Of a stretch of 64,000 bases of DNA, positions 51,534-58,955 are shown one piece after another. Made by a program: the position numbers and the translations under genes. Numbering within the stretch: position 1 is the first letter of the stretch; each line of letters starts with the position of its first letter. Origin of the DNA: Palsa-1315 sp038200765. GTDB lineage: Bacteria; Nitrospirota; Nitrospiria; Nitrospirales; Nitrospiraceae. The notes under the pieces are model-generated. The model worked only from the letters and a program-made list of their open reading frames with translations, had not been told where the DNA came from and searched no databases. The DNA lies in the NCBI GenBank assembly GCA_038200765.1, contig JBBRRK010000001.1, positions 13,171-77,170 of the forward strand, given 5' to 3'.

Positions 51534-51971
51534 TTAGCAGGAAGTTGGATCGGGAGAAGCAGGGTCGAATCCTTCATCGCGAACATCCAAGATGAGTTCA
51601 TAGGGAGCCATGGGCGAGAAATTCGCGCGCAACGCAATGCACTTCCCGACCACGTTGTCCTGCGCGCTTCGCTCAATCAGTGTCGCAAGACGGAGAAGAT
51701 CCACCAATGGGCCGCCGATCCACTGCTCAGTGATTTCCGTTTGATGCGAGGTGCCCACTTCCAGATTCATAGCCGGCCCCAGCTGAGTATATTCCGACAG
51801 CCGATCATTCGCTGGGTTAGACGCGTATTTGCGTATCTCGGCTGCGAATTTCCGCAAACCCGTCACCGACCCGATAATGCGCCACTCCTTCGCGCCATCA
51901 TTTTTACCGCAAAAAAATCCCAACTTGCGCCAAGCCAGGCGCGTCGCTTCATTCGCTGCTTCATTTGGCAT
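51534..51971 (-). CDS. Hypothetical protein (145 aa), GNAT neighbour
   Basis: Begins MPNEAANEATRLAWRKLGFF. Contains YTQLGPAMNLEVGTSHQTEI, TEQWIGGPLVDLLRLATLIE and FSPMAPYELILDVRDEGFDP, with a pattern of conserved-looking G, W and D residues, as seen in widely distributed uncharacterised proteins. No membrane segment. It lies 9 bases after the GNAT gene on the same strand. An opposing, longer open frame (51495-52478 on the plus strand) is a shadow. Confidence 0.65.
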   Translation of the reverse strand: MPNEAANEATRLAWRKLGFFCGKNDGAKEWRIIGSVTGLRKFAAEIRKYASNPANDRLSEYTQLGPAMNLEVGTSHQTEITEQWIGGPLVDLLRLATLIERSAQDNVVGKCIALRANFSPMAPYELILDVRDEGFDPASPDPTSC

Positions 51972-51980
51972 ACAGGGCGC

Positions 51981-52532
51981 CTACCTTTCAATCAACGATC
52001 GGAACATCATCATCGCATCCTGATACGACCCATCATTCTTCCGTACTGCGCCTGGGATCGCACCAAGTTCTTTGAAGCCAAGCTTGTCCCAGAGATGGCG
52101 CGCGACCACATTGTCAGAAAACACCAGATTAAAGATCACACTACGGTAGCCGAGTTGCTTGGCGTGGACCAGCATCGTCTCGCCCAACAGCCGGCCCAGA
52201 CCTTTGTTACGCCAATCCGGCGCCACGATGAACCCGGCATTCGCCACATGGCCCGCCCGTCCAGGCCAGTTTGCCTTGAGGTAAAACGCCCCAGCCATGC
52301 CCGCCGCGCGATCACGGTCCGGCTTATAGGCCGCCACCGTACTCTTGCCGCGAAACCAATAGTCCAGGAAGTCATCCTGCTCCGGGAACTGATCATGCGG
52401 GTAGGAGTTCCCCTCCTCAACAATGACTCGGTAGAGCCGCCGCAGCGCCTCCACACCCCGCTCATCCGCCAGCACTAACTGAACCGGCGAACCGTCCTTG
52501 AGTGTCGCGTCGACAGGAAAAGAGAGACTCAT
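51981..52532 (-). CDS. GNAT-family N-acetyltransferase
   Basis: 183 residues from MSLSFPVDATLKDGSPVQLV (frame is open to 52664). Motif A is ANAGFIVAPDWRNKGLGRLL (the R-N-K-G-L-G acetyl-CoA loop), motif B region RSVIFNLVFSDNVVARHLWD. Transfers acetyl from acetyl-CoA to an unknown amine. Close to phosphinothricin-type acetyltransferases in layout, but substrate cannot be told. Confidence 0.85.
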   Translation of the reverse strand: MSLSFPVDATLKDGSPVQLVLADERGVEALRRLYRVIVEEGNSYPHDQFPEQDDFLDYWFRGKSTVAAYKPDRDRAAGMAGAFYLKANWPGRAGHVANAGFIVAPDWRNKGLGRLLGETMLVHAKQLGYRSVIFNLVFSDNVVARHLWDKLGFKELGAIPGAVRKNDGSYQDAMMMFRSLIER

Positions 52533-52715
52533 TGACTCAACTCTCGCTCGCGTACGTCCATAGTCATACCTGAACCTGGCTTTTGGAGGGGTGATGAGCT
52601 GAACTTCCTGCGCTGGTACAGCTCTAAGTCCATAGGATTTAAAGGAAAAGCGATCTCTTGTCATTTACTGGAGAAAACGAAGGCATTTGATACAATTTTT
52701 CAGGGGGAACACTCT

Positions 52716-52877
52716 ATGCTCTACGAATTACTCATATTATGGATTGTTGGCAGCATCACCGCGGTTGTGTTCAGCATGGTGTTCGGTGGCTTATTGTGTG
52801 TGTGGTGTGCCTTTATAGGTCGCAGACGCGCCGCCCAATTGGCCGCTACCTGCGCGCATCAACTCAGTCACTCGTGA
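52716..52877 (+). CDS. Small membrane protein (53 aa)
   Basis: ATG at 52716 with CAGGGGGAAC about 6 bases upstream. The product is MLYELLILWIVGSITAVVFS, MVFGGLLCVWCAFIGRRRAA, QLAATCAHQLSHS: one or two hydrophobic helices and a short basic tail, so it probably inserts in the membrane with the tail inside. No family known. Confidence 0.5.
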   Translation: MLYELLILWIVGSITAVVFSMVFGGLLCVWCAFIGRRRAAQLAATCAHQLSHS

Positions 52878-53025
52878 AATAGCTCCCTCCAAGCAAAATT
52901 TAAAGAGTCAGCCCCACAGGCGCCTTCCATGAATCTCGGTGCCACAAGCAGTCACGTGGTCGCCGGGTATTTCGCGCGATAGTGGCGAACCATGAATGCA
53001 GAACCTCGGGGAGGAAGGGCAACGT

Positions 53026-54074
53026 CACGCACTCACCCCTGTGGGTCTCGCTGCGTGATCAGCCATTAACGTGTCGGCCGCCTTTCGGCCAGACAGCAGG
53101 GCCCCATCTAAGGTTCCGGTCTCACAGTAATCGCCGCACGGGTACAGACCTGCGGTCAGTCGTGGAGACGCCCCTCCTTCATGCGCGGGAAGCACGTCGA
53201 CCGGAGGCAGCGCGCGGAGGATTCGATCGGTCCGGAGATGGCGCCATGCGTCGACGAGAGGACCAAATCAGGCGCGGAGAGACCTCCGTACTGCCTGCGG
53301 GAGATCATCGTCTACTCTGTCCAATCGATCAGAGAGGCTGATGGAAACCAACGCTTGCCCCGGTGGCGCATAAGAGAGAGCCGCTTCGCTCAACACACAC
53401 AGCGTCCTGATCGGACCCTCTGCGTCACCGTTCAATATCAACCAGGGACCGCGTAACGGAGGAGTGGGCGCATCGAAATACAGACAGGTCGCCTCTCGTG
53501 ACGCCCCAGAAGGCGGGCTCTCGCTACGTAGTCGAGCCGCAGTCGTGTAATCGGTCGCGATGACCAGGGCATCGCCAACAAGGCGTTCGCCGGACTCCAG
53601 CACGATACTGGCCCCCTCAATCCGGTTCACGGGTGCGCATAATCGGATCATCCCTGCAGGCAAGGCTTGGGCAAGTTGATGAGCAATGGCCCCCATCCCG
53701 TCTCGTGGAAGCGCCACTGCCCAGCGGGAGAAGGCAGCCCAGACGAATTCAAAGATCCAGGAGGGCGTCGAAGGGGATCACTGAGGCGGTGAAAGCGCCC
53801 GGCATAGCGAATGACTGCGCCAGTATGGAAGAGCCGAAGATCCAGCGAGGGATAGTCCAGAGTCTGTCGAGCTTCAGGGTACCCGGTAAGAAAGACCTGG
53901 AATCCGCGATCAAGCTGGAATCCCTCCACGCGATCAGTCCGAACTCGCCCCCCCCACATCGTCAGAGCCTTCAAGGACCGTACACGCGATGCCGGACTGC
54001 ATCAAGCGGCGCGCACAGGCAAGCCCCGCCAGACCGGCACCGATGATCAACACTCGAGGAACGGTAGACAGCAT
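53026..54074 (-). pseudogene. FAD-dependent amine oxidase/desaturase-like protein, decayed
   Basis: The pieces of one gene lie in order on the minus strand in different frames: MLSTVPRVLIIGAGLAGLAC then ARRLMQSGIACTVLEGSDDV (FAD-binding N-terminus, from 54074), RVRTDRVEGFQLDRGFQVFL, TGYPEA, RDGMGAIAHQLAQALPAGMI with LRGPWLILNGDAEGPIRTLC, and the C-terminal signature GDYCETGTLDGALLSGRKAA ending near 53026. At least three frameshifts break it. Relatives are protoporphyrinogen oxidase/carotenoid-desaturase-like flavoproteins. Confidence 0.7.
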
Positions 54075-54216
54075 CATGTAATTGTAGTGGGTAGGATGAG
54101 GAAATGAAATCATGCGATACGGGGAGCACCGCACGTTTCTTCAGCCTACTCGACGCCGGAAGAAGAGCGCAAGCGGTCGCCTCGGCACAATGGTGGAGCA
54201 AGTTCGTGTATTTCTT

Positions 54217-54396
54217 TCAGCGAACGGCGTCCCGGCTTTCCTCATTCATCCCCTTTCCCTCATCACGTTTGATAATTTTGGTGGTGGAATCTTTCTTGCC
54301 CGCCTCTCGCTTCGGAGTTGAAGGATCGCTGGAGGTCGCGCAGCCGGTCACAATAAACAAGAGCACAGAGAGGACTACCACCGTCACAATGGACAT
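54217..54396 (-). CDS. Small lipoprotein (59 aa)
   Basis: ATG at 54394-54396 with AATGAAGGAGATCCC upstream. MSIVTVVVLSVLLFIVTGCA is a lipoprotein signal peptide with Cys19; the mature part is about 40 residues, polar and lysine-rich (SDPSTPKREAGKKDSTTKII). No family recognised. It lies in an otherwise non-coding stretch of 600 bases. Confidence 0.6.
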   Translation of the reverse strand: MSIVTVVVLSVLLFIVTGCATSSDPSTPKREAGKKDSTTKIIKRDEGKGMNEESRDAVR

Positions 54397-54641
54397 GGGA
54401 TCTCCTTCATTCTATGTGTGCGCGATGAACCGAAATAATCTCATCCTCGGCATAGCCGCCGCCGCTCCACATCCCGCTCATCAGCCAGCGCTGACTGAAC
54501 AGGCGAACCGTCTTTGAGATTCTCATTGGCAGGAAATGTCAGACTCATTGGCTAAGCCTTCACCCCCGTGAATTCAACCAGCCCGTCTCTTTATGGTTCC
54601 AAGTTGAACTGGTTCACGACAGCACTTCTAACATCGTACGC

Positions 54642-54666
54642 TTGACAAACATCTCATGTTGAGATG
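54642..54666 (+). promoter_or_regulatory. Candidate operator of higBA
   Basis: TTGACA at 54642 is a -35-like box. It is followed by the perfect inverted repeat CATCTCA-TGT-TGAGATG (54650-54666), 12 bases before the higB start. HigA antitoxins bind such sites to repress their own operon. Confidence 0.5.
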
Positions 54667-54677
54667 CTTTGAACCTG

Positions 54678-55025
54678 GTGCACATCATGACGCGAAAACG
54701 GTTGATGGAGTTTGCGCCGACGCATCCGGACGCACGAGCCCTATTGAACGCCTGGTTCACCATCGTTTGGAAGACCGACTATGCTTCCTTCGCCAATCTG
54801 CGGGTAGCCTTTCCATCCGCCGATCAGGTGGGCCAATTTACCGTCTTTAACATCGGGAACAACAATTTCCGACTGATCGCGGCCATCCATGACAACCGGA
54901 AGAAAATGTACATTCGGCGCGTGCTCACGCACGCAGAGTACGACCGAGGCGCCTGGAGGATCTGTTTCATGCTCGCCAAATATATCCATGACGTGAATGC
55001 CGACTATCGCCGTATTCGGCAATGA
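54678..55025 (+). CDS. higB: HigB-type mRNA interferase toxin
   Basis: 115 residues with GTG start at 54678, giving MHIMTRKRLMEFAPTHPDAR, the standard HigB opening (TTG at 54669 is less likely). LRVAFPSADQVGQFTVFNIG, NNFRLIAAIHDNRKKMYIRR and VLTHAEYDRGAW are hallmark HigB motifs. Usual HigB ends soon after that Trp; here about 20 extra residues (RICFMLAKYIHDVNADYRRI) follow, so the end may be altered by a frameshift. Ribosome-dependent RNase that blocks translation when HigA is lost. Confidence 0.85.
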   Translation: MHIMTRKRLMEFAPTHPDARALLNAWFTIVWKTDYASFANLRVAFPSADQVGQFTVFNIGNNNFRLIAAIHDNRKKMYIRRVLTHAEYDRGAWRICFMLAKYIHDVNADYRRIRQ

Positions 55026-55031
55026 ATCCCC

Positions 55032-55439
55032 TTGGGCCCGTTACATACCAAGACGGAATACGACCAAGCCGTGGCTGTGCTCGACGACATTCTGGACGAA
55101 ATTGGTCAACAGGAAACCCATCCCCTCGCCGACCTGGCTGAGACGTTAGCCCTTTCCATCGAAGCTTACCAAGACACCCATATCGCCATACCGACCGCCT
55201 CCGGCCCTGCGATTCTACGCAGCCTACTGGAGGAGCATGACCTCGCGCAATCCCACCTGCCAGAGATCGGCAACCAGGGCGTGGTGTCAGAGATCTTAGC
55301 AGGCAAGCGCGACCTGAACGTCCGCCAAATCGCCCAGCTCGCCGAACGGTTCGGCGTCTCGCCTGCGGTATTCATGCCGATCTCCACCAAAACACGCACA
55401 CTTCTTCCGATGAAGACTCGGAAAACGCACCGAAGATAG
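55032..55439 (+). CDS. higA: HigA-type antitoxin with HTH domain
   Basis: 135 residues, TTG start at 55032 (an ATG at 55022 is out of frame). HTKTEYDQAVAVLDDILDEI is the HigA N-terminus, followed by PTASGPAILRSLLEEHDLAQ, SHLPEIGNQGVVSEILAGKR and DLNVRQIAQLAERFGVSPAV, an XRE-type helix-turn-helix. It binds HigB and the operator. Seven bases separate it from the higB stop. Confidence 0.85.
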   Translation: MGPLHTKTEYDQAVAVLDDILDEIGQQETHPLADLAETLALSIEAYQDTHIAIPTASGPAILRSLLEEHDLAQSHLPEIGNQGVVSEILAGKRDLNVRQIAQLAERFGVSPAVFMPISTKTRTLLPMKTRKTHRR

Positions 55440-55457
55440 CCCGTCGCCTATTTCATC

Positions 55458-55494
55458 GGAGAGAACAAAGGGATCTAACCCCTTTGTTCTCTCC
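55458..55494 (+). terminator. Perfect 15-bp palindrome after higA
   Basis: GGAGAGAACAAAGGG pairs with CCCTTTGTTCTCTCC across ATCTAAC. There is no T-tract, so it is a stem-loop of a recurrent family (see 57492) that may end the higBA transcript. Confidence 0.55.
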
Positions 55495-55546
55495 ACAGTC
55501 TGGCCAACGCACTCCTTCTTGTGGTAGTGCGCATGTTCGTTGAGAA

Positions 55547-55840
55547 TCATGGCTGGATCTGTTGGCAGTGCATTTCCCCCTGCCGATCATGAATCACGAC
55601 GGCGAGGGGCAACGTCACTTGGGTATATGTCGGCCCGTCTGGCTCAACATCCACGGTACACGGCCCGACACAGGGAGTCTTGAACGGTGTCCCCGCACAG
55701 GGGGGAATCGTCCACTCGGTGCAGCCGCCGATCGCCAGTACCAGGAGCACGAGTCCCCACACCGAAACGTTCCCCAACCCATAGGATGTGACGAAGCACG
55801 GCACGGCAACGCGACGATAGGGACGAATCGAGAAGGGCAT
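55547..55840 (-). CDS. Small lipoprotein (97 aa)
   Basis: Starts ATG CCC TTC TCG at 55838-55840, or later at a GTG. VSVWGLVLLVLAIGGCTEWT has the lipobox IGGC (Cys40). The mature part is Cys- and Pro-rich (PPCAGTPFKTPCVGPCTVDV), with YTQVTLPLAVVIHDRQGEM. Long N-terminal part is unusual for a lipoprotein, so the real start is probably closer to the hydrophobic stretch. Confidence 0.55.
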   Translation of the reverse strand: MPFSIRPYRRVAVPCFVTSYGLGNVSVWGLVLLVLAIGGCTEWTIPPCAGTPFKTPCVGPCTVDVEPDGPTYTQVTLPLAVVIHDRQGEMHCQQIQP

Positions 55841-56376
55841 AGGGGCCTCGAAGATTCGGTCAGAACCTCACCAGGGAGGCGTATTGTAGGATGAAGGCGA
55901 AGGACGGCGCAAGGGTCGGAAGGGATTCAGTAACAATACGTCGAACACCAAGAATGTAGGCATAGGCGCTGGAGGTGATGGGCCAGGCGTTTCTTTAAAT
56001 TTTGGGCTTTAGCGATTCCTCAAGCGCTTCATATTTAAAAATTCTCTCAAGCAATGGTTTCGTTATCCCGCCAAGTTCTCCAATTGCGTATTTCTTAATA
56101 TCATCTAAATGAAACAAAGAGGTCAGACCCATTTGTTCTTCTCTTATAACATAGCTCCCTCCAAGTTTGCGTCTTTACCCTCCTCCGGAAAGGCCCCCGT
56201 AATCAGGCCTGTCTGCGGCCTTCGAACAAGCAGTGCTGTTTATTTAGCCCTTCCACATCCCACTCATCGACCAGTACTACCTGATCGGATAGATCCTCTT
56301 TGAGTTTCGCATCGACAGGAAATGGCAGACTCATTGGCTCGGCCGTCGTTTAAATAAGTCAGCACTTTCTTGGCTT
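55841..56376. other. Intergenic stretch with repeat fragments
   Basis: No gene recognised. AAACAAAGAGGTCAGACCCA then TTTGTTCTTCTC at 56111-56142 is one of the recurrent GTCAGACCC palindromes. CCGTAATCAGGCCTGTCTGC then GGCCTTCGAACAAGCA at about 56184-56233 recurs at about 63290-63333. Confidence 0.5.
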
Positions 56377-56934
56377 TCAACGCATGGATACGAGCGCGGT
56401 CGATCTCCGCGCCTTTTTTGCCCTGAGTTCGACATTGGGGATGAGATTCGACGGGTGCTCAGTGCCTTCTGCTTCCAATCTTCCAAATCCCTCCGACCAA
56501 GCCGCACCCACCACACGAACCATCGATTCTCGAAGAGGGACGTTTTCGTTGAACATCTTCGAATACGCATTGCGCATCTGGCCTTGAAATTCAGGCTGAC
56601 GATCCGGAGGTATCCCTGCAAGCGTGGCGAGGGACACCAGATTTTCGCCAGACCCCTGCGCAATATCTGCGCGCAGGTTTTCGTATGAATAGCTCGCAAA
56701 AATTTCGGTTTTCTGTCTAGCTTTCAAGAGATCATTGCTGTTGAATGCCCCCGGCGTTGTACTCGACGTAACTTCCGTCAATGGGTCAAGAAACTCACCC
56801 GCTGCTTTCGACGTGCCGTCGGTGAGTGCCGTCGTCGCATCGAAGGGAGCTTTTGTCAGTTCGAAAGTTGCGTCAGTCATACAGCCGGACAATATCAACA
56901 TTCCAAGAACCAGCCCCCCAAAGTATCTATTCAT
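56377..56934 (-). CDS. Lipoprotein with DUF3015-like domain
   Basis: 185 residues from ATG at 56932-56934 (GGAGGAAACGTT upstream). MNRYFGGLVLGMLILSGCMT is a lipoprotein signal with Cys18. The mature region, KTEIFASYSYENLRADIAQG then SGENLVSLATLAGIPPDRQP and EFQGQMRNAYSKMFNENVPL, resembles the DUF3015 pattern (YenLa.DiA.G.GEyL.SLa.LLG). Function unknown. Ends with a basic tail ARRSTALVSMR. Confidence 0.7.
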   Translation of the reverse strand: MNRYFGGLVLGMLILSGCMTDATFELTKAPFDATTALTDGTSKAAGEFLDPLTEVTSSTTPGAFNSNDLLKARQKTEIFASYSYENLRADIAQGSGENLVSLATLAGIPPDRQPEFQGQMRNAYSKMFNENVPLRESMVRVVGAAWSEGFGRLEAEGTEHPSNLIPNVELRAKKARRSTALVSMR

Positions 56935-56999
56935 AACGTTTCCTCCATTAATATGTAATATGTTCAGTCGTTTATTTTCGTATTCAGTTGATCTCAATA

Positions 57000-57480
57000 T
57001 ACCAATATTTCTCTTGCCCTTCGCCTAGGAAAAACCATAGGTGTGTGGATGTGGCCATGACGACTCTCAGTTCGAGACAATTCACAAAAGATCGGGCCAT
57101 GGCGGGTCCGCAAGGACTGGGACCACCCTGCATCGTTCAAAGGGTTCGATCCAAGACTGGTTCGCGGCTGCCTCCCACGTCTCCACGGTTACGCCGGGCA
57201 TCAGCGCGCTTCAACTTCAGCGACAGCTGGGTCTTCGGAGTCATGACACGGCCTGGTACCGGCTTCACCGTCTTCGCACGGGAATGGGTCTGATGCCAGA
57301 TCGCAGCGTGCCGGATTGATCGAAGCTGATGAGCCGTTCCTCGGTGGACCTGCACAAGGCAAAACAAGCCGGGGAGTGGCCAACGCCGCGCATAACAGCA
57401 TTGTTGCGGGGCCGTGGAGGGTCTTGTCGATCAGGACAAGCAGGGGACGCGACGCGAGCGTGACCGGAGGCTCCGGCTCA
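57000..57480 (+). pseudogene. IS1595-family transposase remnant (second locus)
   Basis: Frame pieces TVTPGISALQLQRQLGLRSH then DTAWYRLHRLRTGMG match the IS1595 core (HTPGISAxQLQRQLGLxSYETAW). In another frame follow VEADEPFLGGPAQGK-like residues (from EADEPFLGG), with the catalytic DE. The 5' zinc-ribbon part and the 3' end are lost. Same family as 25930-26717, but a separate copy. Confidence 0.6.
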
Positions 57481-57491
57481 CGCTGATCACA

Positions 57492-57527
57492 GGAAAATCA
57501 AAGGCGTCTGACCCCTTTGATTTTTCC
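57492..57527. repeat. GTCTGACCCC palindrome
   Basis: GGAAAATCAAAGG-CGTCTGAC-CCCTTTGATTTTTCC. The right half recurs exactly at 61818-61837, where it cuts the IS3 orfB, and related stems are at 55458 and 56111. Confidence 0.65.
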
Positions 57528-57648
57528 TTTCCTCGTGATCCGTACCACCGCACGGGTCTGAGACCTCGCACGGGGTCCTTTCCCCCGATGATGAGACCCT
57601 CCGGTCTCCTGCGCAACCATTGCGAGTCGCCCGCGACTGGCCCTGCCA

Positions 57649-58023
57649 CTAGAGCGTCTCGGGAATCCGCACCTGAGCCGCAATCGCATCCAGCAACGTT
57701 TGAGGGTGGAACGGCTTCCTCAGGCAGTCATGGGCGCCCAAAAGCTTTACGATGTGGAGATAATCCCGTTCCCCCTCGCCGCCTGATATCGCAATGATCT
57801 TGCAGGCAGGTCGGGTCTTGCGAAGCTGTTGGGTGACTTCCAAGCCGTCCATCTCTGGCATGAAGATGTCCACGAGGACCAGATCCACGACTTGATGCTC
57901 CAAGAGACGGAAGGCGATTTTCCCACTCTCGGCGGTCAGGACATGATGCCCTGCTTGTTGAAGCATGGCCTGGAGGATCAGTCGCACCCCATCGTCGTTA
58001 TCAATGAGCAGGATCGTGGCCAT
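57649..58023 (-). CDS. Single-domain response regulator (CheY-like)
   Basis: 124 residues. MATILLIDNDDGVRLILQAM with the acidic pair, phosphorylation site Asp52 in LVLVDIFMPEMDG, Ser/Thr in IIAISGGEG and Lys near 104 in CLRKPFHPQ. There is no output domain, so it relays phosphate or acts by protein contact. It lies 270 bases from the NarL-type regulator on the same strand. Confidence 0.88.
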   Translation of the reverse strand: MATILLIDNDDGVRLILQAMLQQAGHHVLTAESGKIAFRLLEHQVVDLVLVDIFMPEMDGLEVTQQLRKTRPACKIIAISGGEGERDYLHIVKLLGAHDCLRKPFHPQTLLDAIAAQVRIPETL

Positions 58024-58294
58024 CAGCTCTCAGAACCCTTCTCGGCCTCCTCGCCCACGGTGCCATGCAGATCAGGTGCGTCGGTTAGGGATGAGCTGGG
58101 AGGGAAGGCTGTCAATCGGAATGAGAGGCCGCTGCTTTTTCTGGAAGCTCTCAAGTTTAGTCACCCCCTGTATGCGATCCATAAACCAGATCCCTAGCTC
58201 TTAGAAGTATCGATTAGAAATGAGGAAAGCGGTATCGGCGCTGAGCGGTACCTGCGGGTGTTTTTCAGCGGTATTCAAATACCGCCGAAAAGAG

Positions 58295-58954
58295 CTAGTC
58301 TGGATGGTGTTTGGCGAACATAACGGCGGCTTGCGCGCGGCGGGTGACTTGAAGCTTCTCAAAGATGTTGGACAGGTAACTTTTGATGGTCTTGTCGCTC
58401 AGGCCAAGGGCATCGGCAATTTCCTTGTTGGTCTTCCCGTCAGCCACCAACGGCAAGATCCGCCGTTCTTGGGGAGACAATGTTGTGCTTTTACCGTTGG
58501 TGTCCATGGTCGAAAGGGATCGCATGCGAGCGAGCACAGGTCCAGTCACGGCTGGATCGAGAATAGAATGCCCCTCGGCTACGGCTTGAATGGCGTGAAC
58601 CAGTGCTGTTCCCCCGATCGTTTTCAGGAGGTACCCTTTGGCGCCCGCAAACGTCGTCGCCAGCACCGCATTCTCATCCGCAAAAGAAGTGAGAAAGACG
58701 ACATGGGTGTCGGGACATGTTTCCAGAATTTCTCGGCATGCTTCAATGCCACTGCCATCGGGCAAGCGGAGGTCGAGCAGGACAATGGCAGGTTGGAGAC
58801 GGATTGCCTCGGCAACAGCGGAGGCGACGGAGTCAGCTTCGCCGACAACCTGAACCGTGCCGGCTCTGCGAAACAACGTATCCAGGCCCATGCGGACGAC
58901 CTCATGGTCGTCCACGAGCAGCAAACGGATCGGTTGAACTGCTTGCTCTAGCAT
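58295..58954 (-). CDS. NarL/FixJ-family response regulator
   Basis: 219 residues. The receiver domain has LLLVDDHEVVRMGLDTLFRR, Asp61 in IVLLDLRLPDGSG and Lys in AKGYLLKTIGG. The DNA-binding LuxR-type HTH is LSPQERRILPLVADGKTNKE then IADALGLSDKTIKSYLSNIF. It follows a histidine kinase with 1 base spacing, so the two form a pair. If the kinase is truly broken, this regulator has lost its cognate partner. Confidence 0.92.
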   Translation of the reverse strand: MLEQAVQPIRLLLVDDHEVVRMGLDTLFRRAGTVQVVGEADSVASAVAEAIRLQPAIVLLDLRLPDGSGIEACREILETCPDTHVVFLTSFADENAVLATTFAGAKGYLLKTIGGTALVHAIQAVAEGHSILDPAVTGPVLARMRSLSTMDTNGKSTTLSPQERRILPLVADGKTNKEIADALGLSDKTIKSYLSNIFEKLQVTRRAQAAVMFAKHHPD

Positions 58955-58955
58955 G

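Noticed and set aside
51495..52478. Long plus-strand ORF of 327 codons
   Set aside because: It lies opposite a GNAT gene with clear motifs and the 145-residue gene, and its translation has no domain-like pattern.
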